Below, in pieces: positions 6,010 to 14,650 of a DNA stretch of 18,426 nucleotides. The position numbers and the translations under genes are program-made. Source of the stretch: Flavobacteriaceae bacterium UBA2540 (lineage in GTDB: Bacteria; Bacteroidota; Bacteroidia; Flavobacteriales; Flavobacteriaceae); the NCBI GenBank assembly GCA_002340765.1, contig DDMS01000061.1:42474-60899 (forward strand), written 5' to 3'. Within the stretch, counting starts at the first letter, position 1; each line of letters begins with the position of its first letter. Below the pieces are notes generated by a model. The model worked only from the letters and a program-made list of their open reading frames with translations, was not told the origin of the DNA and did not search any database.

Positions 6010-7347
6010 ATGAACTGGGAACAACTCCTCTCTTTAAAACGATTTGGTGATACCGAAAAACGACCAAGAATTTCACAAGACGAAACACGTTTGGGTTTTG
6101 ATGTGGATTTTGACAGAATTATATTTTCATCCGAATTTAGAAGTTTGCAAGATAAAACTCAGGTTATTCCTCTTTCTGAAACCGATTTTGTTCACACACG
6201 TTTGACACATAGTTTGGAAGTTTCTGTAGTTGGCAGAACTTTGGGAAGAAGAGTAGGGAAAGTATTGTTAGAACGTCATCCCAATTTGGTTGATTTGGGC
6301 TATACTTTCAACGATTTTGGAGCCATAGTTGCTGCAGCTTCTGTAATGCACGACATTGGAAATCCGCCTTTTGGACATTCAGGAGAGAAAGCCATTGGCG
6401 AATATTTTTCCTCAGGAAATGGGTCAAAATACAAAGATCAACTAACGCCAAAAGAATACCAAGATTTGATCGATTTTGAAGGAAATGCCAACGGTTTCAA
6501 AATCTTGACAGAGAATAGAGAAGGAATTTCAGGAGGATTGCGTTTGAGTTATGCAACTTTGGGCGCATTTTTAAAATATCCCAAAGAAAGTTTGCCTAAA
6601 AAGCCAACCAATCATATTGTAGATAAAAAATACGGATTTTTTCAATCAGAAAAAGAAGCTTTTTTAGATGTGGTTACTGATTTGGGAATGACAAAAAAAT
6701 CAATAGAAAATAGCTCTTATTTCAGGCATCCTTTGGCTTATTTGGTAGAAGCTGCAGACGATATTTGTTACACTATTATCGATTTTGAAGACGGTATCAA
6801 TTTGGGTTTGATTGAAGAAGAATTTGCTTTAGAATACCTAATAAAACTTGTAAAAGACACTATTGACATCAAAAAATACCATTCATTACAGCATAAAAAA
6901 GACAGAGTAAGTTATTTGAGAGCCCTGTCAATTGGAGTTTTAATCAACGAAGCGGTGGATATTTTTTTAGGGAATGAAGAGAAAATTTTAACAGGAAATT
7001 TTGAACGTTCTTTATTAGACAAATGCAAATATGAAGCGCAAATCAATGATATTATTAAATTGAGTATTTCAAAAATATACCAAAGCAAAGAAGTTGTTGA
7101 AAAAGAAGTTGCTGGCTATAGAATTATTGGAGACATGTTGGATATTTTTATTACTGCTTTAAACAACGATTATAATGGAACAGCTTCTAATTATGACTCT
7201 TTGATTTTGAAGATGTTGCCAGAAGAATATAAATCAAATACAGCTACAATATACCAAAGAATTATGAGTATTTGTAGCTATATTTCTGGAATGTCTGATA
7301 GTTTTGCTATCCGAATTCATAAAAAATTAACAGGAAATAGTATTTAA
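6010..7347 (+). CDS. dgt: dGTP triphosphohydrolase (HD-domain dNTPase)
   Basis: This family hydrolyses dGTP, or other dNTPs in relatives, to the nucleoside and tripolyphosphate and so trims the dNTP pool. The 445-residue protein has the HD metal site: His67 in THSLEV, His114-Asp115 in MHDIGNPPFGH, and a distal Asp at 250 or 251 in EAADDICYT. His123 follows in the same loop as the HD pair. The opening RPRISQDETRLGFDVDFDRIIFSSEFRSLQDKTQV is typical of bacterial dGTPases. It follows nrdBA on the same strand, separated by a terminator and its own promoter candidate. It ends 6 bp from the stop of the convergent gene, with no terminator between, so the two transcripts may overlap at their 3' ends. 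Exact dNTP preference cannot be read from the sequence. Confidence 0.92.
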   Translation: MNWEQLLSLKRFGDTEKRPRISQDETRLGFDVDFDRIIFSSEFRSLQDKTQVIPLSETDFVHTRLTHSLEVSVVGRTLGRRVGKVLLERHPNLVDLGYTFNDFGAIVAAASVMHDIGNPPFGHSGEKAIGEYFSSGNGSKYKDQLTPKEYQDLIDFEGNANGFKILTENREGISGGLRLSYATLGAFLKYPKESLPKKPTNHIVDKKYGFFQSEKEAFLDVVTDLGMTKKSIENSSYFRHPLAYLVEAADDICYTIIDFEDGINLGLIEEEFALEYLIKLVKDTIDIKKYHSLQHKKDRVSYLRALSIGVLINEAVDIFLGNEEKILTGNFERSLLDKCKYEAQINDIIKLSISKIYQSKEVVEKEVAGYRIIGDMLDIFITALNNDYNGTASNYDSLILKMLPEEYKSNTATIYQRIMSICSYISGMSDSFAIRIHKKLTGNSI

Positions 7348-7353
7348 AATTGA

Positions 7354-8646
7354 TTAATATTTTACGATCTTTTCAGTGAATCTCAAGTTCGATGAGGTAT
7401 TTGTGATTGTCATAAAATAAATTCCTTTTTGTAAATTATCTAAATCATTTAAGTTAATTGAATCACCTCCATCATAAGTTACTTGTTTGGAGAAAATCAA
7501 AGAACCCTTGATGTCAGCAAGTTTTATCTGTAATTTATTGCTGTTTAAATTCGTAAATCTGATAGTAATATGATCGGTAAATGGATTTGGCCAAACATTA
7601 ATATTTGAAGAAACATTCACTTCATCAATGCTTAATGTTGAGCAGATCCCCCAGCCCATATCTTTAAAAAAACCAATTGTAATATCTCCAGGATTATGAT
7701 TAGCTTCCCCACTTGCTATTCTTGGTGTCATTAATGAATTTGAGTTTCCTGCTGGAAATACAAATTCGTCCCAATGACTGTAACTTGATCCTTGATTAAA
7801 TTCTGATGGTGTATATATTTTGGGTAAAATATTTGCATTTTGAGTAACTGCAGTTGGGCTGTTAGAAAATAGATTATTACTTGTAATAGCAGTTAACAAT
7901 TCAACTGACGGATCTGGTAATGATAGTATAGATACATTTTCATTGTTTTGTATGTAATTATCATAAATAAGAGCTCTATTGTTACTTCTAAGTTCACCTA
8001 CCAATTCATTTTTACGAGCAAATCCCACAAAACCCAAACCATGTCCTAGTTCGTGTAAAACAATGGAAACAAAATCATGTTTACCTGAAGGAGGATTTCC
8101 ATCTAAACCAAAATAAAAGTCAAAGTTACTATTAAAACTAGCTTTTATGTCATTTGTCCCTCCAAATTCACCTCGATCTTGACCCAATAGTTTTTCATAT
8201 AAAGCTGCTGGATACCATGCGTTTGGATCAATTCCAGGAACACCTGAAATAGTATTTAAAGTCTCAGGAGAAGCACTTCCCAATGTGTTTTGTCCTAAAA
8301 CCTCAAATTTAGCATTTACATTTATTGGCACTGGGGATTCTATGATGTGTGCCCAAATATCTACAGCATATTGGAATGCAGCTTGAGCTTCAGGTGTAAA
8401 GCCATCATAATTCACAACAAAGTTTGAACAGGCAGAATTGGTAAGATTTACACTTTTTCTAAGGTTTTCTATTTTTGATTTATCAAATGGCTCTGGATCT
8501 GGATGATAGGTACATATAGGTTCTGTTATTTTTATTTCTTTGAAATTATGTTTTTGTGAAAAAGTAGCACAAAACGATATCAAAAAGAATAGTATTAAGA
8601 TTTTGTTTAATACGTTTCTTGTTTTTAAAAGTGTATTTTTTTTCAT
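7354..8646 (-). CDS. Secreted metallopeptidase-like protein with T9SS sorting domain
   Basis: A 430-residue exported protein. Residues 1-30 form a signal peptide (hydrophobic LNKILILFFLISF, probable cleavage before QKHN). The central domain has the zinc-type motif HELGHGLGF at 198-206 (His198, Glu199, His202), then SHWDE (290-294) and SLMTP (304-308), which may act as a Met-turn, and ends with FKDMGWG (327-333). The position where a metzincin would carry the third zinc ligand (HExxHxxGxxH) is Gly, so it does not fit that clan cleanly. From about 345 the C-terminus (NVWPNPF to TEKIVKY) is a type A T9SS sorting domain, which directs secretion across the outer membrane and is normally removed. 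A secreted peptidase is plausible; the substrate is unknown. The start is ATG at 8646. Confidence 0.8.
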   Translation of the reverse strand: MKKNTLLKTRNVLNKILILFFLISFCATFSQKHNFKEIKITEPICTYHPDPEPFDKSKIENLRKSVNLTNSACSNFVVNYDGFTPEAQAAFQYAVDIWAHIIESPVPINVNAKFEVLGQNTLGSASPETLNTISGVPGIDPNAWYPAALYEKLLGQDRGEFGGTNDIKASFNSNFDFYFGLDGNPPSGKHDFVSIVLHELGHGLGFVGFARKNELVGELRSNNRALIYDNYIQNNENVSILSLPDPSVELLTAITSNNLFSNSPTAVTQNANILPKIYTPSEFNQGSSYSHWDEFVFPAGNSNSLMTPRIASGEANHNPGDITIGFFKDMGWGICSTLSIDEVNVSSNINVWPNPFTDHITIRFTNLNSNKLQIKLADIKGSLIFSKQVTYDGGDSINLNDLDNLQKGIYFMTITNTSSNLRFTEKIVKY

Positions 8647-8901
8647 GTATTTTATTTTTAATATTTTATTGTGTTTTGAACCAAAACTTATAGAAGCTAA
8701 AATAATGTTTTTTGATTATTTCCTCTATTAAATGTCATATAAATTATTTGAAAAATTATAAGATGATTTTTTTCAAATTTAAAAATTAAAGTTTCAGAAA
8801 AGTTAAAAATAATTTTAAAAATAAATACGCAACAAATTTTTTAAATAAAATTAAAGCAATATATTTAAAATTTAAATTACTAATTCCAAAAACACATTTG
8901 A

Positions 8902-9279
8902 ATGTTAAAAAAATACATTGTAGTTATTTTATCTATTTTATTGGTTTTACTATTCTCAAATTGCAAATCAAAAAAGATAAAAACCACTGAAACTAAAGAA
9001 ACGGTGATTCAAACCAATACTATTAGAAAAAAAATTCCGAGTCCAGATAAATCTAAAATTTTAGTTTTAGAGTATCTTGATAAATTAGAAATTCCAATAT
9101 CATTTAATTATACAGTAATAGATTCAAAATCAAAAAAGGAATTGATTTATGGTATTTTTTCCGGAGTTAAAATGGAATGGGAAACCAATACAACCATAAA
9201 GGCCTATTCATATTTAGGCATTGTAGAAATGGATAATGAAAATCCTGAAAAATTATATGAAATAATTAAAGTTGAATAA
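8902..9279 (+). CDS. Small putative lipoprotein of unknown function
   Basis: I do not recognise a family. The 125-residue protein begins with a short basic end and a hydrophobic stretch (YIVVILSILLVLLF) followed by FSNCKSKK, so Cys21 is a likely lipidation site, although Asn at -1 is not the commonest lipobox residue. A lysine/threonine-rich linker (about 22-48) leads to a small domain predicted to be mostly beta (for example IPISFNYTVIDSKSKKELIYGIFSG). The stop lies 13 bp before the next ATG, so it is probably cotranscribed and may work with the propeller protein, for example as a surface or periplasmic partner. That pairing is inference. The 255-bp upstream region is very AT-rich with no strong promoter match. 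Confidence 0.7.
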   Translation: MLKKYIVVILSILLVLLFSNCKSKKIKTTETKETVIQTNTIRKKIPSPDKSKILVLEYLDKLEIPISFNYTVIDSKSKKELIYGIFSGVKMEWETNTTIKAYSYLGIVEMDNENPEKLYEIIKVE

Positions 9280-9292
9280 CTAAATCCTTTTA

Positions 9293-12200
9293 ATGAAAAA
9301 AATTTTACACATATCAAAGTACGTTTTCTTTTCCTCATTATTTTTAACAATATCATGTAATAAAGAGATTGAAAAAAGCTCAATTAATGTAGATTTTAAA
9401 ATTACTCCAATTCATTATAAAAAGTCAAAAAGAGACCCTAATCAATATCATAAAAAGGGAATTGAAGAAATGGCTGATTATCAATTTGAAATCAGAAAAC
9501 GAATTACTGATAAATCCCCTACATACAAAAAAGGATATTTATTTGAGGAGTTTAAAAAAGCAGTTGAAACCAAAAAGCGATATAGTAGTGCAAAGACTTT
9601 AAATCCTGTTTTTACAGACAGAGGACCTGCGAATGTCCCGGGAAGAACAAGAGGAATTGCGATAGATCCTACAGATAATAAGCGATGGTTTTTAGGAACT
9701 GTAAGTGGTGGTGTTTGGTTGACAGAAGATGAGGGCGTAACTTGGAAAAATTTAACTGATAATGCAATTCCCAATTTGTCTACTTCAACAATCGTGATTA
9801 GCCCACAAGATAAAAATACTTTATATGTAGGAACAGGTGAACCTTTTGGAAATCTAGGAGCTGTTGGAGGAGCAGGACTTTTTAAAACGATAAATGGAGG
9901 TACGACTTGGACAAGCTTGAGTAATTCAGCAACTTTTGGGGATGTTGGAAGAATTATTATAAACCCAACAAATAAAAACAATGTCGTTGTTGCTGCAACA
10001 AAAGGAATTTTTAGAACAACTGATGGAGGTTTAACTTGGACCCAAACTTATATTTCTCCAAATTCTTCCAATTGGGTTCAAGATTTAGATTTTGAACCCT
10101 CTAATTTTAATATTCAATATGGCTCAGTAGGAAATTTTGGATTGGTAAAAAGTATTGATGGAGGAGTAACTTGGTCAACAATTTTTGATAGAGCTATTTT
10201 TAATTCAAGCCACAGCAGATTTGAAACTTCTGTTTCACCTTTAGATCCTAACACTCTTTTTGTAAGTGTTTACACACCAAATTCGCAGGCAACTATAGGA
10301 GTTAACACTGATTTTTATGTGTCAAGAGACAAAGGTGTAACTTTTACAAATCTTAAAACATCAGGATCAGCTGTTGCTGCGAATTTATTAACTGGTCAAG
10401 GTTGGTATGATAATATCATTCTGGCTCATCCTTATGATGCCAATGTATTTTATGTGGGAGGTGTTGCCGTTTTTAAAGTAACTATCGTAGGTGAAAATTT
10501 TGTCTCAAGCTCTATTGCTTCTGGTTACGATTCTGCTCAAATCAATAATGAGGTTCATGTTGATCAACATGGAATGGAATTTATTCTTGGAAGTAATCAA
10601 CAATTTAGAATTCTATTAGCCAATGATGGTGGTTTTTATAGCACTTCTTTTAACACGGATCCTGGAAATACTGAAGGCGATTGGTCAGATATTGCAATTG
10701 GAAAAAACAGTACACAATTTTATGGAGCTACAAAACAAAATGGAGCAGATAATTATTTAGCAGGTGCCCAAGATAATGGAACTTGGATTAGTTTTGGAAA
10801 TAATTCAAGCTCATTAAAAAATTATCAGACTATACTTGGTGGTGACGGTTTTGAAGTGATTTGGCATTATAACAAACCAGGAAATTATATTGGGACTTCA
10901 CAGAATTATGGATTAGTTGGCAGATTTATCAACAATGTCGGAGCTTTGGCTAATTTTACTGAATCTGGCAATAGTGCAGTAGCTCCTTTTTATGCAAAAT
11001 TATCAAATGCTGACAACAATCCTGATGTTGTATTTGCTGTTACTATGAGTGGTGTTTGGCGTTCGACTGATTTTGCTGGAAGCTGGAATTTGACGCCTAT
11101 TATTGACGGTTTTAAACCTTCATTTAGTAGTTCTTTAAATGTTGAAGTTTCTACTGCCGATCCAAATGTGGTTTGGGCTGGAGGAGCAATGACTGAAGAT
11201 GGGTTTACATCACTTCATGTATCTGAAGATAATGGACAAACATTTACCAAAACAAATACTTTTGATAATCCCAAAAATGATCATAGTTTAAATATTTCTG
11301 GCATTGGAACTTCATTTATTGAACGAAAAAGAGCGTATGCATTGTTCTCTGCACAAGGTGCTGCAAAAATTTTAAAAACAGAAGATTTAGGAGTTACTTG
11401 GACTGATATTTCTGGTTTTGCAGGAACAGCAAAAACAGGGTTTCCTGATGTGGCTGTTCATTCAATTTTAGAGATGCCTTTTGATAAAGATATCATTTGG
11501 GCAGGAACAGATATCGGAATTTTTGAAACAACCAATGGAGGATTGAACTGGAGTTTAATCAATAATTTTATTCCTGTTGCAGTATATGACATGAAAATTG
11601 TAAACGATCAAGTTGTAATTTCCACATATGGAAGAGGAATTTGGTCAGCAACCTTAACTCAACTTGCCAACTACACTTTACCAGCATTTTTAGCTACTCC
11701 TGAAGTGTCTTTTACACAAAAATCTATTGAAAGTCTTAAAACTATTTTTAGTTATAATGTAACTTTAGATGAAGTAAATAGAGTAAAAATATTTATTGAT
11801 GGTGTAGAACAATCCGAAATTATTCAAGATTTTACTACAGGAATTATATATAAATTCGAAACTGCAGATTTGTCTGAAGGGACGCACAAATTTGGAATTC
11901 AATTATTTAATGACACAAATAACATAAAATCAATTCTGAAAGAACATGATTTTATGGTAATTGATTTTGACACACCCTCCCAAAGTTTAGGAATTAGTCA
12001 ATTTTCCAATCCTGATATTTTTACGATAAATGGAGAATTTGTAACAAATAGTGTTGGAGGGAAAGTATCTCAAAATGTATTAAACAACGTAAATCATCCT
12101 TATGAAGACAATAAAGTTTCAACAACTTATTTAAGAAAACCATTGACAATTTCGGAAGCAAATAAAAATTTCACCTATGAAGATGCAGCAATTGTTGAAC

Positions 12201-12778
12201 CCTTTACAGATGATTTAGCGGACTTAAACAGTTTTTATGATTTTGTAATTATTGAAGCAACAACCGATTTGATAACCTGGAAAACACTCGATAAATATGA
12301 TTCTAGAAGATTTCCTGAATGGTTGACCGAATTTAATAAAGGAGCTGCTGCAACTATAAACAATGATTTATTCAAATCTCAAACAATCGTTTTGACAAAT
12401 AAAGGATTTTCAATTGGAGAAACTATTGTCATTCGTTTTAGATTGGTAGCAGATCGAGGAGTCAATTCATTTGGTTGGGCAATCAAATCTATTGAAGGAG
12501 CAACAGCCAGCATCAATGACGTTCTTAATAATAAAAAAATATTCACTATTTATCCTACTATTTCAGATGGGAATTTTACAATTTTTGCTAAAAACACACT
12601 CGGAAAATCAATCATAAAAATTATTGATATCAATGGCAAAGAGGTTTATAATAGAAAAATTAATTTTTCATCAACATCAAAACATCCTTTGAGTGTTTCT
12701 TTAAAATCGGGAATTTATTTTGTAAATCTTACCGATGAAAACAAAAAACATTCTTCAGTTAAAATTATTATCAATTAA
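9293..12778 (+). CDS. Large secreted Asp-box (BNR/VPS10-like) beta-propeller protein with T9SS domain
   Basis: A 1161-residue exported protein. The N-terminus ends in LTISCNKE, a good lipobox at Cys22. Residues from about 100 to 790 carry nine Asp-box motifs (S/T-x-D/N-x-G-x-T-W/F): 144-151, 199-206, 242-249, 287-294, 344-351, 591-598, 644-651, 696-703 and 746-753. These mark beta-propeller blades as in sortilin/VPS10, GH74 xyloglucanase and sialidase-type proteins. The gap between the fifth and sixth boxes suggests two lobes. Residues about 800-1070 look like additional beta domains, and about 1075-1161 (YPTISDGNF to SVKIIIN) form a type A T9SS sorting domain. I cannot assign an enzymatic activity; binding or hydrolysis of surface glycans or proteins is possible. 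A strong terminator follows at once. Confidence 0.85.
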   Translation: MKKILHISKYVFFSSLFLTISCNKEIEKSSINVDFKITPIHYKKSKRDPNQYHKKGIEEMADYQFEIRKRITDKSPTYKKGYLFEEFKKAVETKKRYSSAKTLNPVFTDRGPANVPGRTRGIAIDPTDNKRWFLGTVSGGVWLTEDEGVTWKNLTDNAIPNLSTSTIVISPQDKNTLYVGTGEPFGNLGAVGGAGLFKTINGGTTWTSLSNSATFGDVGRIIINPTNKNNVVVAATKGIFRTTDGGLTWTQTYISPNSSNWVQDLDFEPSNFNIQYGSVGNFGLVKSIDGGVTWSTIFDRAIFNSSHSRFETSVSPLDPNTLFVSVYTPNSQATIGVNTDFYVSRDKGVTFTNLKTSGSAVAANLLTGQGWYDNIILAHPYDANVFYVGGVAVFKVTIVGENFVSSSIASGYDSAQINNEVHVDQHGMEFILGSNQQFRILLANDGGFYSTSFNTDPGNTEGDWSDIAIGKNSTQFYGATKQNGADNYLAGAQDNGTWISFGNNSSSLKNYQTILGGDGFEVIWHYNKPGNYIGTSQNYGLVGRFINNVGALANFTESGNSAVAPFYAKLSNADNNPDVVFAVTMSGVWRSTDFAGSWNLTPIIDGFKPSFSSSLNVEVSTADPNVVWAGGAMTEDGFTSLHVSEDNGQTFTKTNTFDNPKNDHSLNISGIGTSFIERKRAYALFSAQGAAKILKTEDLGVTWTDISGFAGTAKTGFPDVAVHSILEMPFDKDIIWAGTDIGIFETTNGGLNWSLINNFIPVAVYDMKIVNDQVVISTYGRGIWSATLTQLANYTLPAFLATPEVSFTQKSIESLKTIFSYNVTLDEVNRVKIFIDGVEQSEIIQDFTTGIIYKFETADLSEGTHKFGIQLFNDTNNIKSILKEHDFMVIDFDTPSQSLGISQFSNPDIFTINGEFVTNSVGGKVSQNVLNNVNHPYEDNKVSTTYLRKPLTISEANKNFTYEDAAIVEPFTDDLADLNSFYDFVIIEATTDLITWKTLDKYDSRRFPEWLTEFNKGAAATINNDLFKSQTIVLTNKGFSIGETIVIRFRLVADRGVNSFGWAIKSIEGATASINDVLNNKKIFTIYPTISDGNFTIFAKNTLGKSIIKIIDINGKEVYNRKINFSSTSKHPLSVSLKSGIYFVNLTDENKKHSSVKIIIN

Positions 12779-12797
12779 AATTGAGGTAAATATTGCT

Positions 12798-12826
12798 AAA
12801 AAGACGTCCTCAGTGACGTCTTTTTT
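12798..12826. terminator. Bidirectional intrinsic terminator
   Basis: AAAAAGACGTC (12798-12808) pairs perfectly with GACGTCTTTTT (12815-12825) around the loop CTCAGT. An A-tract on one side and a T-tract on the other let it serve both the propeller gene and the convergent dxs, whose stop codon lies two bases beyond. Confidence 0.85.
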
Positions 12827-12827
12827 G

Positions 12828-14594
12828 TTATATAGAATTTAAATAATGTATCAAACTCTCGACATCTAAATACAATTTCTGTTGCAATTGAGACACACTT
12901 CCATGCTCAATAAATTCATCAGGAATTCCTAAAATTTTGATGTCGTTTTTATACTTGTTTTCTAAAGCAAATTCCAAAATAGCACTTCCAAATCCACCAG
13001 AAATAACACCATCTTCAATAGTGATAATTTTTTCGTGATTTGTGAAGATTTCATGCAATAAATTGTCATCCAAAGGCTTTACAAAACGCATATCATACAT
13101 CGAAAAAAGTGAATTATTTGACAGCTTTTCAATGGCTTCTTGCACGTTTTTTAAAATAGTTCCGATAGCTAAAACAGCAATTTTAGTTCCTTTTTGCAAA
13201 CAAATCCCTTTTCCGATTTCAATTTCCTCAAAAGGTTTTTGCCATTCTATCATTGTTCCAAAACCTCTTGGATATCGAATGGCAATCGGATTTTTCAATT
13301 CTTGTTGGGCTGTAAATAATAAATTTCTCAGCTCAATTTCATTGCTTGGTGCAGCAATGATTAAATTCGGAATGCAACGTAAATAAGCAATATCAAAAAC
13401 ACCATGATGAGTAGCGCCATCTTCGCCAACCAAACCTGCTCTGTCCAAACAAAAAATTACGGGTAAATTTTGCAAAGCAACATCATGAATCACTTGATCG
13501 TAAGCACGTTGTAAAAATGTGGAATAAATAGCACAAAAGGGAATCAATCCTTGTGTTGCCATTCCTGCAGCCAAAGTTACTGCATGCTGTTCAGCAATTC
13601 CTACATCAAAAGTTCTTTTTGGAAATTTTTCGAGCATCAAATTTAACGAACTTCCTGTCAACATTGCTGGAGTTATGGCTACAATTTTTTCATTTTTTGT
13701 TGCCAATTCAACCAGCGTTTTTCCAAAAACATCTTGGTATTTTGTAAAAATACTTTTCTCTTTTGGAAGGCGTTCTCCTGATAATTTATCAAATTTTCCA
13801 GGGGCATGATAGGTCACTTGATCTTCTTCAGCTTTTTGCAAACCTTTCCCTTTGGTGGTAATAATATGTAGGAATTTGGGGCCTTTTATGGCTTTCAATC
13901 TTGTTAATTCCTGAACTAATTTTGATATATCATGCCCATCAATTGGACCTGAATAATCAAAATTCAAGGCTTTGATAATATTGTTTTGAGCAGCTAATTT
14001 TTTATCCGTTTTCACTTTGGTCAGATATTCTTTCAAGGCACCCACAGAAGGATCTATCCCAATAGCATTATCATTCAAAATGATGAGAATATTTGCATCA
14101 GAAACACCTGCATGATTCAACGCCTCAAAAGCCATTCCACTAGCTATGGATGCATCACCAATTACTGCTATATGTTGTTTTTCTAGATTTCCTTTGATAG
14201 CAGAAGCAATCGCCATTCCTAAAACTGCCGAAATTGAAGTCGAGGAATGTCCAACTCCAAAAGCATCAAACTCACTCTCTTTTCGTGATGGAAAACCAGC
14301 AATTCCTCCCAATTGTCTATTGGTGTAAAAAATATCTTTTCTGCCCGTTAAAATTTTGTGTCCATAAGCTTGGTGACCAACATCCCAAACTAGTAAATCA
14401 GATGGAGTATCAAACAAATAATGTAAGGCAATTGTAAGTTCAATGACGCCCAAACTCGCGCCTAAATGCCCTTCTTTGGCGGCAATAATATCGATGATAA
14501 ATTCGCGCAATTCTTTTGCCAAAATTGGCAATTGCGATAGATGCAATTTTCTTACATCAGAAGGATTTGATATGTTTTTTAATAAGTTTTCCAA
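12828..14594 (-). CDS. dxs: 1-deoxy-D-xylulose-5-phosphate synthase
   Basis: DXS condenses pyruvate and glyceraldehyde 3-phosphate, with thiamine diphosphate, to give the entry metabolite of the MEP isoprenoid pathway. In the 588-residue protein the thiamine diphosphate/Mg site GDASIASG (146-153) and LNDN (173-176) are clear. So are WDVGHQAYGHKILTGR (with His74), Glu335 in AEQHAV, and DRAGLVGEDGATHHG (from 384). The region between LNDN and IDGHD is shorter than in E. coli, as is usual for Bacteroidota. There is no ATG or GTG in the plausible start region. TTG at 14594 gives MENLLKNISNP, matching related proteins, while TTG at 14618 would overlap a promoter element. I favour 14594. It is divergent from tadA. 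Confidence 0.93.
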   Translation of the reverse strand: MENLLKNISNPSDVRKLHLSQLPILAKELREFIIDIIAAKEGHLGASLGVIELTIALHYLFDTPSDLLVWDVGHQAYGHKILTGRKDIFYTNRQLGGIAGFPSRKESEFDAFGVGHSSTSISAVLGMAIASAIKGNLEKQHIAVIGDASIASGMAFEALNHAGVSDANILIILNDNAIGIDPSVGALKEYLTKVKTDKKLAAQNNIIKALNFDYSGPIDGHDISKLVQELTRLKAIKGPKFLHIITTKGKGLQKAEEDQVTYHAPGKFDKLSGERLPKEKSIFTKYQDVFGKTLVELATKNEKIVAITPAMLTGSSLNLMLEKFPKRTFDVGIAEQHAVTLAAGMATQGLIPFCAIYSTFLQRAYDQVIHDVALQNLPVIFCLDRAGLVGEDGATHHGVFDIAYLRCIPNLIIAAPSNEIELRNLLFTAQQELKNPIAIRYPRGFGTMIEWQKPFEEIEIGKGICLQKGTKIAVLAIGTILKNVQEAIEKLSNNSLFSMYDMRFVKPLDDNLLHEIFTNHEKIITIEDGVISGGFGSAILEFALENKYKNDIKILGIPDEFIEHGSVSQLQQKLYLDVESLIHYLNSI

Positions 14595-14599
14595 AACAG

Positions 14600-14626
14600 T
14601 ACAAAAATACAATTTCAATTTTTGTA
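14600..14626. promoter_or_regulatory. Symmetric divergent dxs/tadA promoter region
   Basis: TACAAAAAT (14600-14608) and ATTTTTGTA (14618-14626) form a 9-bp inverted repeat around a 9-bp spacer. The minus strand contains an exact TAnnTTTG (TATTTTTG, 14602-14609) for dxs; the plus strand has a one-mismatch version (AATTTTTG, 14617-14624) for tadA. Transcription of dxs from this element would begin only a few bases from the TTG at 14594, implying a very short leader. Whether the symmetry is a regulator site or only two facing promoters is open. Confidence 0.35.
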
Positions 14627-14650
14627 ATATTACTTTTTATTTTACAAAAA

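Noticed and set aside
5690..6088. Minus-strand open frame of 132 codons across the nrdA end and dgt start
   Set aside because: It overlaps the conserved nrdA C-terminus and the dgt start, crosses a terminator and a REP-like repeat, and shows no family features; it is a chance frame.
8647..8901. Promoters in the divergent 255-bp spacer between the two T9SS-related loci
   Set aside because: The region is so AT-rich that near-matches to TAnnTTTG occur by chance in both directions; none is exact and well spaced.
9481..9981. Minus-strand open frame of 166 codons inside the propeller gene
   Set aside because: It lies fully antisense to the Asp-box repeats, whose Gly/Thr-rich codons give Pro/Val-rich antisense translation; no start signal or homology is recognisable.
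14516..14650. N-terminal extension of tadA
   Set aside because: The added residues are antisense to dxs and precede the standard TadA N-terminus; the ATG at 14651 is sufficient.
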